Part shown: piece after piece, positions 9,808 to 19,445 of the stretch
Layout of the letters: each line of letters begins with the position of its first letter
Position numbering within the stretch: the first letter of the stretch is position 1
Assembly: GCA_963664665.2 (NCBI GenBank)
Contig: CAXXMH010000008.1
Coordinates: 434,001-498,000, forward strand
Length of the DNA stretch: 64,000 nt
Direction of reading: 5' to 3'
Source: Bin55 sp963664665
Lineage (GTDB): Bacteria; Pseudomonadota; Gammaproteobacteria; Pseudomonadales; Azotimanducaceae
Notes under the pieces: generated by a model
What the model saw: only the letters and a program-made list of their open reading frames with translations
What the model was told of the DNA's origin: nothing
The model's database searches: none
Position numbers and translations under genes: made by a program

Positions 9808-10383
9808 TTGAGCACGAAAATTAAACACGCGCCGCGCTTGGTGTGGATAGATCTCGAAATGACAGGCTTGGATGTCGAGACCGACGTCATACTTGAGATT
9901 GCGACCATCATCACGGATAACGAGCTGAACATCGTCGAGGAGAGTGACTCTTTGGTTGTTTGGCAACCGGAATCTGTGTTAGCGACGATGAACGAGTGGA
10001 GTCGTACGCACCACGCGGAGTCTGGTCTGCTCGATCGTGTTCGAAAGTCAGAGATTAGTATCGAAGAAGCAGAGGCGACGACTTTCGACCTGGTGCGTAA
10101 ACACGTTGAAATTCACACTTCGCCTCTTTGCGGCAACTCGGTGTGGCAAGATCGTCGTTTTCTGGCTCGATACATGCCGACGCTGGATCACTATCTGCAC
10201 TATCGTTTGATTGATGTAAGCACCTTGAAGGAATTAGCGCGCCGCTGGGCACCTAACCTGTTAGAGGGCGTGACCAAGCAAGCCCAACACCGCGCATTGG
10301 ACGACATTCGCGAGTCTATTAACGAACTCAAGCTTTATCGGGAGCAGTTTCTGAAGCCGATTCCACCGACGCAAGCTGATTGA
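9808..10383 (+). CDS. orn: Oligoribonuclease
   Basis: 3'-5' exoribonuclease of the DEDDh family that degrades 2-5 nucleotide RNAs, and pGpG from c-di-GMP turnover. Motifs: exo I WIDLEMTGLD (D, E), exo II region NEWSRTHHAESGLLD, and exo III HRALDDIRESINELKLYR (H, D). The TTG at 9808 is preferred because it gives the family's usual short N-terminus before WIDLEMTGL; an in-frame ATG at 9760 would add 16 residues and overlap the divergent rhodanese gene. The 3' end overlaps the convergent queG by 56 bases. Confidence 0.93.
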   Translation: MSTKIKHAPRLVWIDLEMTGLDVETDVILEIATIITDNELNIVEESDSLVVWQPESVLATMNEWSRTHHAESGLLDRVRKSEISIEEAEATTFDLVRKHVEIHTSPLCGNSVWQDRRFLARYMPTLDHYLHYRLIDVSTLKELARRWAPNLLEGVTKQAQHRALDDIRESINELKLYREQFLKPIPPTQAD

Positions 10384-11422
10384 GCGCCCACTCAAGGTGT
10401 TCTAGACACATTTCGTCGTCGCGTTCTTGTGCCATCGCGCATTGCGTTTGCAGCGCGTCGCGTAATAGAGGACTAGATTCAGCATTTCCGGCCGCCACGG
10501 CGAGATTTCGAACCCATTGAGAGAAATTAACTCGACGGAGCGCCATCCCTTCCGTACGTTTTAGGAAGGTTGCTTCATCCCACGCGAGTAGCTCGACTAG
10601 CGTCGCGCTATCCAAGCCGTGGCGTGGCGTGAAATCGGTTTCTATCGACGTCCTTGCGAACCGGTTCCAAGGGCAGATAAGCTGGCAGTCATCGCACCCG
10701 AATACTCGGTTTCCAATCGCCTTGCGAAATTCGATCGGAATCGATCCTTTGTGCTCAATTGTGAGATACGAAATGCAGCGTCGCGCGTCAAGTTGGCGCG
10801 GCCCGATGATCGCTTGGGTGGGACACACATTGATGCACGCCTGACACTTACCGCAGCGATCTTCCGGCAGGTCTGTATTTGGCTCGAATGGGATGTCGGT
10901 GAAGATCTCACCCAGGAAGAAAAAAGATCCCGCTTCTTCGTTCAACACCAACGTGTGCTTGCCAATCCATCCCAGACCGGCTTTCGTGGCTAAAGGTTTT
11001 TCAAGTACTGGAGCTGAGTCCACGAACGCACGAAATTGATGATCGACATGGTTTTCGATGCGTTGTGCGAGTCGATTGAGTCGCTTACGAACGGTTTTGT
11101 GGTAGTCGCGACCGAGGGCGTAGCGTGAGATGTTGGCGACATTCGGATCGCCGTTGAGCTGCGGACTGTCTTCCGTGAGATAGTCCATGCGAGCGCTGAT
11201 GATGCATACGGTTCCAGGAAGCAATTTGCTCGGATCGATGCGCTTTGATACGTTGCGCGCCATGTAGTGCATTTCACCGTTAAAACGGGCTGCCAACCAA
11301 CTTTGATACTCCGGTGTATAAGCACTTAGGTCGGTGTCCGTGAATCCGACCTGCTGAAAGCCAAGCTCGCTTGCCCATGCGTGAATTTGCCTTTGAAGTG
11401 CGGCAGTGTCCTCGGATTTCAC
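10328..11422 (-). CDS. queG: Epoxyqueuosine reductase QueG
   Basis: Cobalamin-dependent iron-sulfur enzyme for the last step of queuosine synthesis in tRNA (epoxyqueuosine to queuosine). Two 4Fe-4S cluster motifs are visible: CGKCQACINVCPTQAI (about residues 190-205) and CDDCQLICPWNRF (about 240-252). The N-terminal DUF1730/cobalamin-binding part includes the RYALGRDYHK block (about 98-107). 364 residues is close to E. coli QueG (379). It is divergent from nnr with only 17 bases between the start codons, and overlaps orn at its 3' end. Confidence 0.95.
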   Translation of the reverse strand: MKSEDTAALQRQIHAWASELGFQQVGFTDTDLSAYTPEYQSWLAARFNGEMHYMARNVSKRIDPSKLLPGTVCIISARMDYLTEDSPQLNGDPNVANISRYALGRDYHKTVRKRLNRLAQRIENHVDHQFRAFVDSAPVLEKPLATKAGLGWIGKHTLVLNEEAGSFFFLGEIFTDIPFEPNTDLPEDRCGKCQACINVCPTQAIIGPRQLDARRCISYLTIEHKGSIPIEFRKAIGNRVFGCDDCQLICPWNRFARTSIETDFTPRHGLDSATLVELLAWDEATFLKRTEGMALRRVNFSQWVRNLAVAAGNAESSPLLRDALQTQCAMAQERDDEMCLEHLEWALNQLASVESASETAPDKA

Positions 11423-11439
11423 AAATCTAAAATGAACCC

Positions 11440-12906
11440 ATGGGCTCTTTGGAACGTGTATTTACTGGAACAGAGTGCCGTGAAATCGATCGAATAGCGA
11501 TCGAAGAGCTCGGTATATCGGGATTTCGGCTCATGTATCGGGCCGCGAGTTTCGCCATGGCGGAGCTCTTGGAGCGTTGGTCAAACCCCAAGTCTGTCAG
11601 CATTGTATGCGGCAGTGGCAACAATGCCGGCGACGGTTACCTACTTGCTGGAGCGCTGCACGCAAGACAGATTCCAGTCCAGATCGTGCAAGTTGGCGAT
11701 GCGAACCGATTACGAGGCGATGCTAAGCGCGCATTCGAATCCATCGCCGAGCTTGGTTTGAAGGTGACTAGCGATGAGGAGCTAAGCGGCGAAGTCATCG
11801 TGGATGCTCTACTCGGAACGGGTGCTCGTGGCTTGGTACGCCCTGCATATGCGAACGCAATTGGTCGCATTAATGCGGCTGAAAAACCGGTTTTAGCATT
11901 GGATCTACCAAGCGGGATCGACGCGGACACCGGTGGGTTCCTAATGGAAGAACCGGTTCGAGCAGATTTGACGACCTGCTTTGTGGGGCGCAAGCTTGCT
12001 CTCGCGACCGGTAAAGCACGTAACGTGGCCGGTGAAGTCGTGACGTCATTGTTGGAGATACCTGAGGAGGTGTTCCAGCGAGTCGCGGGACTTCGTGTCT
12101 CACCGACGAATGACGGTGAGCGCGCACTGCCAGAACGCCTACCGAGTAGTCACAAGCGGCACTTCGGGCATGTTTTGATTGTAGGCGGGAATCGCGGCAT
12201 GGGCGGTGCGGTGTTGCTAGCTGGTGAGGCGTGTTTACGGACTGGAGCGGGACTGGTTTCCGTTATTACTCATCCTGACCATGCTGGCAATCTCTTAACC
12301 CGCCGTCCGGAATTGATGGTTCGCGGTTCTGCTGATGGGCGGATTGATCCATCCTTGTTCAAAAACGTCGACTTGGTCGCCATTGGTCCTGGACTTGGCG
12401 TTGACGACTGGGCTCACGAGCTTCTTAGGGCTGCGTGCGCGAGTACGAAGCCAATGGTCGTTGATGCCGATGCGCTAAACCTGCTCGCAAGTGGTTCCTA
12501 CGTCCTTCCTGCGGGATCGGTCGTGACCCCACATCCGGGCGAAGCGGCGCGACTGCTTGATACCACGACAGCATCGATTGAAGCTGATCGCGTTGGTGCA
12601 ATACGGAAATTAACAGCGAAAACTCACGCTGTAGGGGTGCTTAAGGGGGCGGGTTCGCTTGTCGCCAATGATGGCCAGCCCTATGCGATTTGTGATGTCG
12701 CCGAGTCCTCCCTAAGTACGGCGGGAAGCGGCGACGTTTTAACTGGCGTCATTGCAGCGACTTATGCGCAACTGCGAGACCCTTTACGTGCGACCGCATT
12801 GGGTGTCTATCTACACGCTTTGGCAGGTCAACGTGCTCGCGCTCTTGGTGATGGTCGGGGCGTCATTGCTGGTGACTTGATTGATGCGTTACGCCCATGG
12901 GGGTAG
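11440..12906 (+). CDS. nnr: Bifunctional NAD(P)HX epimerase and dehydratase
   Basis: Metabolite-repair enzyme that restores hydrated NADH/NADPH. The N-terminal YjeF_N epimerase domain (about 1-215) has VCGSGNNAGDGYLLA and LDLPSGIDADTG. The C-terminal ADP-dependent dehydratase domain (about 230-488) has GHVLIVGGNRGMGGAVLLA, the VVTPHPGEAARLL motif, and AGSGDVLTGVIAA containing the catalytic Asp. 488 residues is normal for the fused form. The ATG at 11440 follows an out-of-frame ATG nine bases earlier. The 3' end overlaps tsaE by 10 bases, so the run nnr-tsaE-amidase-mutL-miaA is probably one operon. Confidence 0.95.
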   Translation: MGSLERVFTGTECREIDRIAIEELGISGFRLMYRAASFAMAELLERWSNPKSVSIVCGSGNNAGDGYLLAGALHARQIPVQIVQVGDANRLRGDAKRAFESIAELGLKVTSDEELSGEVIVDALLGTGARGLVRPAYANAIGRINAAEKPVLALDLPSGIDADTGGFLMEEPVRADLTTCFVGRKLALATGKARNVAGEVVTSLLEIPEEVFQRVAGLRVSPTNDGERALPERLPSSHKRHFGHVLIVGGNRGMGGAVLLAGEACLRTGAGLVSVITHPDHAGNLLTRRPELMVRGSADGRIDPSLFKNVDLVAIGPGLGVDDWAHELLRAACASTKPMVVDADALNLLASGSYVLPAGSVVTPHPGEAARLLDTTTASIEADRVGAIRKLTAKTHAVGVLKGAGSLVANDGQPYAICDVAESSLSTAGSGDVLTGVIAATYAQLRDPLRATALGVYLHALAGQRARALGDGRGVIAGDLIDALRPWG

Positions 12907-13328
12907 ATGAGTTGACTCGATGCGTTGACCTACCTGACGAAGAGGCAACATTAACGCTCGGTGCTAAGCTCGCTAAGACAGTTCGAAGTGGCATTGTGTA
13001 TCTACAAGGCGAGCTAGGTGCAGGGAAAACGACGTTAGTGCGAGGCTTTCTGCGCGCATTAGGGCATGAAGGTTCCGTAAAGTCGCCAACGTACACGCTG
13101 GTCGAACCATACGAAATCGATGGCTTAACTCTAGCTCACTTGGATCTGTATCGTGTGAATGATCCGGTGGAGCTCGAGTACATCGGATTAGAGGACGTAC
13201 TAAGAGATGTTAGTTTGACTTTTATCGAGTGGCCAGAACACGGCGTGGGCTATCTACCGTCTCCGGACCTAGTCATCGAGTTGACCTTAGAGGATTCGGG
13301 TCGCGTAGCTCGATTGAAAGCGAGTTGA
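12897..13328 (+). CDS. tsaE: tRNA t6A biosynthesis ATPase TsaE
   Basis: P-loop ATPase that, with TsaB, TsaC and TsaD, makes the t6A modification at position 37 of ANN-decoding tRNAs. The Walker A motif is GELGAGKTTLVRG (about residues 39-51), followed by the family block KSPTYTLVEPY. The switch-like EWPEHG motif lies near residue 114. The length of 143 residues is normal. It overlaps the end of nnr, and the amidase follows after 69 bases, the standard gammaproteobacterial order. Confidence 0.95.
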   Translation: MGVDELTRCVDLPDEEATLTLGAKLAKTVRSGIVYLQGELGAGKTTLVRGFLRALGHEGSVKSPTYTLVEPYEIDGLTLAHLDLYRVNDPVELEYIGLEDVLRDVSLTFIEWPEHGVGYLPSPDLVIELTLEDSGRVARLKAS

Positions 13329-13397
13329 ACTAGGACTTCCTACTACGCCACGAAAGTCATAAAATCTGACGTTCACGGATGAAATTCCCTTGCACGG

Positions 13398-14813
13398 ATG
13401 CAAGCTGCGATTACAGCCATCGCAACGTCGGGTCGCCAATTCTGGTTCCGCACTCGGCGCATACGCTTCGAGAAGCACTTCGCTCGAGCTCTCACGAGTT
13501 TTCTATTCACCGTAATAGGCACGGGCGCCCTTGGGACCGAGCTTGTAGGCATTCGCTACTCCGATAGCCCACGTTTTACGCGCGTGGTATTCGATCTCAG
13601 TGCTCCGCCATCGTTCAAGTCTGACCTACTTGCTGATCCTGCTCGCTTTTTCGTCGATATACGGGATGGACGATTAGGTCAGAATTTCAAGTCGCCGTTT
13701 GTAGAGAGCGTCCAATTTCGAGGAGTTCGATTTGGCGAACGAGACGGCTCGTTACGGGTGGTCTTGGACCTAACAGAAGGCAAACTTCCCAAGATTCAAA
13801 CGCTAGGTCCCAATGGTCCGCACGGTGACCGGCTTGTTATTGATTTCGCGCACCAAGTCGAAGAAAGTTGTGCGGTTGAGCACGACAGCAACATCGTCGT
13901 GGTTGTGGATGCTGGTCATGGTGGTGAGGATCCTGGAGCGATTGCTGTGAATCGCGCGATGGAAAAGGACATTACGCTCTCGATTGCACAGAAAGTACGC
14001 TCACGAATCGACCGGCAGCCTGGTTTCAGGGTCGTCATGACTCGGGATCGGGACTATGAGGTTCCGCTGCACAATCGTTACCGTGTCGCTCAGAACACCC
14101 GCGCGCGATTGTTTGTTTCGATTCATGCCGACGCATTCCACAATCCGCGGCCGCGGGGCGCATCGGCGTACGTATTGTCACAGGGTAAAGCTCAGTCCGA
14201 GTTGGCGAAATGGCTCGTACAGAACGAGAATCGTGCAGACTGGGTCGGTGGAGTGTCGGCGTGGGTCGACTCGAGCTGCTACGCGGAACGCGAGAAACTC
14301 AAATTCCTGAACGTGAAAGGACGTCAGGAAGCACTAGCCGAGGCCGTGTCGGTAGGTAAGAAGATGCTTCATTCCATCGACAGTGTTGCTGAGATCCACC
14401 CGAAGAGCTTCGATTCACGGCGCGGCGAATACCAGGTCACAGACGCTGGTTTCGTCGTGTTGAGCGCAACTGCAATTCCGTCAATATTGGTTGAGACTGG
14501 CTTCCTGTCCAATCCGCAAGAGGCCAAGCTGCTCTCAACGTCCGCGCACCAAAAAGTCATCGCCAATGCCGTTAGCGACACGATCTTACGCCATTTCTGT
14601 GAGAATCCACCGCGTTACACCGATCTCGCGGAAGGCAAGGTGGTGTGCGATCTTGAACCGGTTACTACGGTGTACAAAGTCAGACACGGCGATTCCCTGT
14701 CGGTCATTGCCTCGCGCCAGCAAGTCTCAGTCTCGGCTATACGGGCGGCGAATTCGTTGACGTCCGATCAGATTTATCCAGGTCAAACCCTTACGATCCC
14801 AGTAACCAACTAA
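13398..14813 (+). CDS. amiC: N-acetylmuramoyl-L-alanine amidase, AMIN-Amidase_3-LysM
   Basis: Periplasmic zinc amidase that cleaves septal peptidoglycan during cell separation. An AMIN localisation domain (about residues 50-150) is followed by the Amidase_3 catalytic domain (about 168-395) with the zinc motifs VVDAGHGGEDPGA, SIHADAF and SILVETGFLSN. A C-terminal LysM peptidoglycan-binding domain (about 427-470) starts at YKVRHGDSLSVIA. A hydrophobic segment at about 30-48 after a basic stretch is the likely signal sequence; the start at 13398 makes that signal unusually long, so a later start is possible. The symbol could equally be amiB; the LysM tail is typical of AmiB-like proteins. Confidence 0.9.
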   Translation: MQAAITAIATSGRQFWFRTRRIRFEKHFARALTSFLFTVIGTGALGTELVGIRYSDSPRFTRVVFDLSAPPSFKSDLLADPARFFVDIRDGRLGQNFKSPFVESVQFRGVRFGERDGSLRVVLDLTEGKLPKIQTLGPNGPHGDRLVIDFAHQVEESCAVEHDSNIVVVVDAGHGGEDPGAIAVNRAMEKDITLSIAQKVRSRIDRQPGFRVVMTRDRDYEVPLHNRYRVAQNTRARLFVSIHADAFHNPRPRGASAYVLSQGKAQSELAKWLVQNENRADWVGGVSAWVDSSCYAEREKLKFLNVKGRQEALAEAVSVGKKMLHSIDSVAEIHPKSFDSRRGEYQVTDAGFVVLSATAIPSILVETGFLSNPQEAKLLSTSAHQKVIANAVSDTILRHFCENPPRYTDLAEGKVVCDLEPVTTVYKVRHGDSLSVIASRQQVSVSAIRAANSLTSDQIYPGQTLTIPVTN

Positions 14814-14920
14814 CTGTCTACATCGCAGTTCGACATTGGGGATTCAACTAACAAATAAACCCGGGTTCGCCTGAACGCGCCTTAAAATCTTGGTTCCGCC
14901 TTGTGTTAGCTTCAACTAAC

Positions 14921-16762
14921 ATGACCTCGAATCTGGACCGCGTAGCGCTGAACCGTTCAATATCTCGAATTCACCGCCTTGATCAGGTGGTTGCAGACCA
15001 GATCGCCGCAGGTGAGGTTATCGAGCGGCCTGCTTCCATCGTTAAGGAGCTGGTCGAAAACAGTCTTGATGCTGGCGCGACGCTGATTGACGTCGCGGTC
15101 GAAGAGGGCGGTGTCCGGAAGATCGTTGTCAGTGACAACGGCAATGGGATCGCAAAGGAGGATCTACCTCTCGCGGTTGAACGTCATGCGACGAGCAAGA
15201 TCCGCAACGCCAAAGATCTGGAGCAAGTCATGACGATGGGGTTTCGCGGCGAAGCCCTCGCAAGCGTTGCTGCCGTGGCGAAATTGGAAGTTTGCTCGTA
15301 CCCTCAGGACGCTTCAAACGCGTGGACGTTACGGATTGAGGGTGGGAAAGAGGTTCACTTTAATCCTGCCGGACGGGCGGTGGGTACTACCGTCGAAGTC
15401 AGCGATTTGTTCTACAACACACCGGCGCGGAGGCGTTTTCTAAAAACCACTCGTACCGAACTCAATCGGATCACAGAAATAACACGCGTGCTCGCGCTTG
15501 GTAATCCGCTTTGTGGGTTTTCGGTTCACAACAACGGCCGTGAGCTTGAACGCATGGCAGCTGCACGAACCGCGGACGAGCGAGTCGGCCACGTCTTAGG
15601 GCAAGATTTCAACAATGAAGCCATACGCGTGGATGCGTCGAGTGACGAGTTGCGATTGTGGGGTTGGGTGGGTAGTCCCAATTTCACCCGAAGCAACTCA
15701 GCTCGTCAGTTTTTTTATGTAAACGGTCGTAGCGTTCAGGATTACTTGATCGCTCATGCGGTGAAGCAGGCGTACAAGGACATCATGTTCCATGGGCGTC
15801 ATCCGGTGTTCGCGCTCTTCCTGGAACTTGATCCGACTGACGTGGATGTGAATGTGCACCCGACTAAGAGTGAAGTCCGCTATCGCAACAGCCGCACCGT
15901 GCACGACTTCATTATGTCAGGTATATATCGCAGCTTGCGATCTGACCCGACCGATCCGAAACGCAGCGTTGAATCAGAATTCGTCACGACTCGAGATCCT
16001 GTTGTTCACTCTTCGATTAACTTGGGAAGTGTGCCACAGGCGCAACGCAGCTTAGGACTGAGCGACAGCAGTCAGGCGCGGACGCAATGGTGGCTATCAG
16101 AGGCGCTGCAACAGGAGCCTCAGGACAGCGTGGAAGCCTCGCATCAGTCTGAACTGGGTGAGGTAGCAGAGTCCGTTTTACCACCATTAGGTACCGCGAT
16201 CGGCCAACTGAAAGGCGCTTACATATTGGCCGAGAACGACGATGGACTCGTAGTCGTAGACATGCACGCGGCACACGAGAGAGTCCTCTATGAGGAAATG
16301 AAAGCCCACCGGGGTCGAAACGAGCTAGCGCGTCAGCGCTTACTTATCCCAGAGACGCTCGATGTTGGCGTTCAGGACGCGGAACTCGTTGAAGAACTCG
16401 CCACCGAGCTGGTTAATGTTGGTCTGGTTGTCGAACGCTCAGGTCCCACCACGGTGAAGTTGCGCGAGATACCAGCGCTGCTCGCGACCAGCGACATGCA
16501 GACGCTGTTGCGAGATGTACTGGACGACTTGCGCGAGCACGGGCAGAGCGATGCCGTGACGACCCGGGAGCACCAGATCCTTGGCACGATGGCTTGCCAC
16601 AACGCGATTCGCTTCAATCGTCGATTAACGTTGGACGAGATGAACGCGTTGCTTCGCAAAATGGAGGTAACCGAAAATGCAGGACAATGCAATCACGGCC
16701 GACCGACGTTTAAGACGCAGAGCCTGAAAGACCTCGATCGCAAGTTCCTACGCGGACAATGA
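14921..16762 (+). CDS. mutL: DNA mismatch repair protein MutL, endonuclease type
   Basis: Couples mismatch recognition by MutS to strand removal. The N-terminal GHKL ATPase has ELVENSLDAGAT, DNGNGI and the GFRGEALAS lid. The C-terminal domain carries DMHAAHERVLYE, matching the DQHA(x2)E(x4)E metal-binding signature of nicking MutL proteins, plus ACHNAIRF and CNHGRPT. E. coli MutL lacks these because MutH nicks instead, so repair here is expected to be MutH-independent. The ATG at 14921 is used; a GTG 18 bases upstream is in frame and neither has a clear ribosome binding site. It is followed by miaA after 7 bases. Confidence 0.95.
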   Translation: MTSNLDRVALNRSISRIHRLDQVVADQIAAGEVIERPASIVKELVENSLDAGATLIDVAVEEGGVRKIVVSDNGNGIAKEDLPLAVERHATSKIRNAKDLEQVMTMGFRGEALASVAAVAKLEVCSYPQDASNAWTLRIEGGKEVHFNPAGRAVGTTVEVSDLFYNTPARRRFLKTTRTELNRITEITRVLALGNPLCGFSVHNNGRELERMAAARTADERVGHVLGQDFNNEAIRVDASSDELRLWGWVGSPNFTRSNSARQFFYVNGRSVQDYLIAHAVKQAYKDIMFHGRHPVFALFLELDPTDVDVNVHPTKSEVRYRNSRTVHDFIMSGIYRSLRSDPTDPKRSVESEFVTTRDPVVHSSINLGSVPQAQRSLGLSDSSQARTQWWLSEALQQEPQDSVEASHQSELGEVAESVLPPLGTAIGQLKGAYILAENDDGLVVVDMHAAHERVLYEEMKAHRGRNELARQRLLIPETLDVGVQDAELVEELATELVNVGLVVERSGPTTVKLREIPALLATSDMQTLLRDVLDDLREHGQSDAVTTREHQILGTMACHNAIRFNRRLTLDEMNALLRKMEVTENAGQCNHGRPTFKTQSLKDLDRKFLRGQ

Positions 16763-16769
16763 CAACCGC

Positions 16770-17723
16770 TTGAGCTCGTATTCGGGCCGCATAGCAACAC
16801 TGATCGGTCCTACCGCGAGCGGTAAGACCGATTTTGCGCTAGCGCTGGCTCAGCGACTCGACGTGGCTTTGATCAGCGTCGATTCGGCAATGGTCTATCG
16901 CGGACTGGATATTGGCACCGCCAAACCCAGCGTTGAAACGCAGAGAACTTTCCCACATGCACTGATTGATATCCGAGAACCGGAGGAATCCTTCTCCGTG
17001 CAAGAGTTCTGCACGCTCGCAGACGCGGCGGTGCGAGACGCGATCGAAGCTGGCAAACTCCCGTTGCTCGTAGGTGGCAGCATGATGTATTTCCGCGCAT
17101 TTCGTGAAGGATTGGCAGATCTGCCGACCGCAGACCCGGGAATCAGAGAGGAAATACGCAAATTCGCGGCGCGAGAAGGATTGGACGCCGTACACCAGGA
17201 ACTGACGCGTATCGATCCCGAATCTGCGATGCGGATCAGTCCACGAAATCTAAAACGAATGGAACGTGCTATCGAGGTGTACCGCATCACGGGTAAGCCT
17301 ATTGGCACACTTTGGAAGGCACGTGCCCTTCCAACCGCTGCTGAACGTTTTGATTGCGAACTCGTTGAATTTGAGATGCCCTTAATACCGAGACAGCTGC
17401 TGCACGAGCGGATCGAATCGCGGTTGCGTGGTATGTTTGCAGCGGGGTTGATTGCTGAAGTCCGAGCGTTGCGCGCTCGACCGAACCTAGGCCGAGAAAG
17501 TCTGTCGATGCGTACAGTTGGTTACCGAGAAATCTGGTCTTATCTTGATGCACACGATGACCACGTGGATGAGGCTCAGGTTTTCGAGCGCGTCTTGGTC
17601 GCAACACGACGACTGGCGCGTAAGCAGCTGACTTGGTTGCGTCAATGGTCGACGCTGAATCTTATCGAAGCGACGTCAGTTGAGCTTATGATTGAGTCCG
17701 TGGTGCGACGAGTCGCACATTAA
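16770..17723 (+). CDS. miaA: tRNA dimethylallyltransferase
   Basis: Transfers a dimethylallyl group to A37 of tRNAs that read codons starting with U, the first step to ms2i6A. P-loop GPTASGKTDFALALA (about residues 13-27), DSAMVYRGLDIGTAKP (about 38-53) and GGSMMYFRAF (about 103-112) are the family motifs. 317 residues fits. The TTG start at 16770 is the only start near the mutL end and gives the right N-terminus. In most gammaproteobacteria hfq follows directly; here a mobile-element cluster begins within 450 bases. Confidence 0.95.
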   Translation: MSSYSGRIATLIGPTASGKTDFALALAQRLDVALISVDSAMVYRGLDIGTAKPSVETQRTFPHALIDIREPEESFSVQEFCTLADAAVRDAIEAGKLPLLVGGSMMYFRAFREGLADLPTADPGIREEIRKFAAREGLDAVHQELTRIDPESAMRISPRNLKRMERAIEVYRITGKPIGTLWKARALPTAAERFDCELVEFEMPLIPRQLLHERIESRLRGMFAAGLIAEVRALRARPNLGRESLSMRTVGYREIWSYLDAHDDHVDEAQVFERVLVATRRLARKQLTWLRQWSTLNLIEATSVELMIESVVRRVAH

Positions 17724-18169
17724 AACAACTGGACATTTGTTCTCCTTTCAGGGATCAGATTGTCGTTTGGCTTGATTTTATCAGACTAACGAATTGCCGG
17801 TTGGGGGAGGGAGTCCCTAGGGTTGCTTGCAACTCATGAACTCACTTCTGTTGGATCGAACTCGCCGATCTGACTCTGCGCCTAAAAGGGTGTGCCTCCA
17901 TCCTTAGGGTGCAGGAACCGAGAAGGAACCGCCAGCTCTTTTAGAGTCGGTGGGAAGTTCTTGGGAAATGCCTCGAAATTTCATGTATTTGATTGTTCGG
18001 GGTGAGGTGCTGTGTGTGTTCTGTACATATGTATAGACTCACGGCTTTAAGCGTAGGCATGCATAAGCTGCCTGAACAATGGTCAGGAACATCTTGAAAA
18101 GGAATGTTTAGTTGACTTGGATTGCAGTATCCAATAGCCTAGGGACAGCGCGTGATCGGCAACGATCGG
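17724..18169. other. Intergenic stretch between miaA and the group II intron
   Basis: No gene is recognised in these 446 bases. There is no hfq start codon or Sm-like coding sequence, although hfq is the expected neighbour of miaA. The sequence near 17805-17830 is G-rich. No convincing terminator hairpin was found. The stretch probably contains the original insertion target of the intron. Confidence 0.5.
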
Positions 18170-19262
18170 GTGTGAAGCGTCCTGACAATGTAATCCCCTT
18201 CGGGGCGGGTTGTGATCGTGAGATTGCAACGCGGACTCTGCCAGTACCAGGCGGACGAGATGCTAGGCTGGCGGGACGGGTGAACGTAAGTGAATGGTTG
18301 ATAAACGTCGTAACAATCGACAGGCGAAAGGTTACTGATACGCCTGAACCAAACGGTGTGTCGCAGGTTGTCTCTGTCATAGTTGGGGACACACTGCCAT
18401 CATGCGATCGGCGAATAGACCACACCCACCCCCGTCGTGTTGTTCAGACGGAACTCGGTAAGCCCGACACTGCGCCCATTGACCTTGTGTCGCTGGGCAG
18501 GAAAGCCGCAAGGCGGACTGATGCGGTGGCGGGTAAAGGAGGTCGGAAAAAGCGAACGCCGTGCTGTAATGGCGCGGATACCGGACTGAAACAGGTCTGG
18601 CGACGAAAGTCGTGCCCACTTCCGACTGGTCTGCATCGCGAGATGACAGGCAAATACCCTAAACGAACGTTGACTATGTCGGCGTTTTCATTCAACCGGA
18701 GGACGGTGAATCGCTGTCCTTCGGGACGGGTTCCCGCCTCCTTGATTAAGGAGGACAGCATGAAAGTGCATCCTGATTCCAGTGTGTCTGCGTCCTCCCG
18801 CGTCCCGGATGCGTGGCAAGCCATTGATTGGCGCCATGTTGAACGGACTGTGAGGGGCATGCAGGTACGCATCGCGAAAGCTACGCGGGAACGCGACTGG
18901 CGCAAGGTGAAAGCTTTGCAACGGTTGTTGACCCGTTCGTTCTGCGGCAAGGCGTTGGCCGTTAGACGAGTAACCGAAAACCAAGGCAAACGGACCGCAG
19001 GTGTGGACCGGGAACTTTGGAAGACGCCAACCGCTAAGCGTGACGCGATCGACTCGTTGAACCGGAGGGGTTATCGACCCTCGCCCTTGCGGCGAGTGCG
19101 AATTCCGAAGGGGAACGGGAAGACGCGAATGTTAGGCATCCCGACGATGCGGGACCGGGCGATGCAGGCTTTGTACTTGCTGGCACTGGCACCGGTCGCG
19201 GAGGGCACTGCAGATCCAAACTCGTATGGGTTCAGGATCGGTCGATCCACGGCAGACGCGAT
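18170..19262 (+). mobile_element. Group II intron, 3' truncated by an IS21-family element
   Basis: Self-splicing retroelement. The putative 5' end GTGTGA at 18170 resembles the group II consensus GUGYG. About 590 bases of structured, mostly non-coding sequence follow (domain I-like, with GAAA-type and purine-rich loops and an ATACCCTAAAC block near 18654 similar to that preceding domain IV in known introns). An intron-encoded reverse transcriptase then starts at 18760 in the domain IV position. Domains V and VI and most of the protein are missing because IS21 begins at 19263, so this copy cannot splice or move by itself. The exact 5' boundary is an inference. Confidence 0.75.
18760..19262 (+). 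pseudogene. ltrA: Group II intron reverse transcriptase/maturase, N-terminal fragment
   Basis: The first ~168 residues of an intron-encoded reverse transcriptase. An AAGGAGG ribosome binding site lies 7 bases before the ATG. The RT-0 region (AVRRVTENQGKRTAGVD), RT-1 (RRVRIPKGNGKTRMLGIP) and the start of RT-2 (PNSYGFRIGRSTADAI) are recognisable. The conserved YADD catalytic motif, the maturase X domain and any endonuclease domain are absent, as the frame runs into the IS21 left end and stops at 19284. It is therefore a broken gene. Confidence 0.88.
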
Positions 19263-19268
19263 TGTCCC

Positions 19269-19310
19269 GCGACAATCAAGGTGAGAACGCAGCGACAATC
19301 AAGGTGAGAA
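19269..19310 (+). repeat. IS21 left terminal repeats (two 19-bp copies)
   Basis: GCGACAATCAAGGTGAGAA occurs at 19269-19287 and again at 19292-19310. These are the probable IstA binding sites at the left end. Confidence 0.9.
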
Positions 19311-19445
19311 AGCCGCCGACTCGTGCGTTGTGAGGGAGGGCGTAGCCCGACCGAGCAAGGCGCGAGCCGGCGAGGCCGAGAGCCGCGCTCCGTGATCGCG
19401 ACGGAATTGGCTAAGGTGTACGACCTTCTATAAGGACGGACATTG

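Noticed and set aside
18112..18759. Long N-terminal extension of the reverse transcriptase frame (390 residues in all)
   Set aside because: This part is the catalytic RNA portion of the group II intron; the true start at 18760 has an AAGGAGG site.
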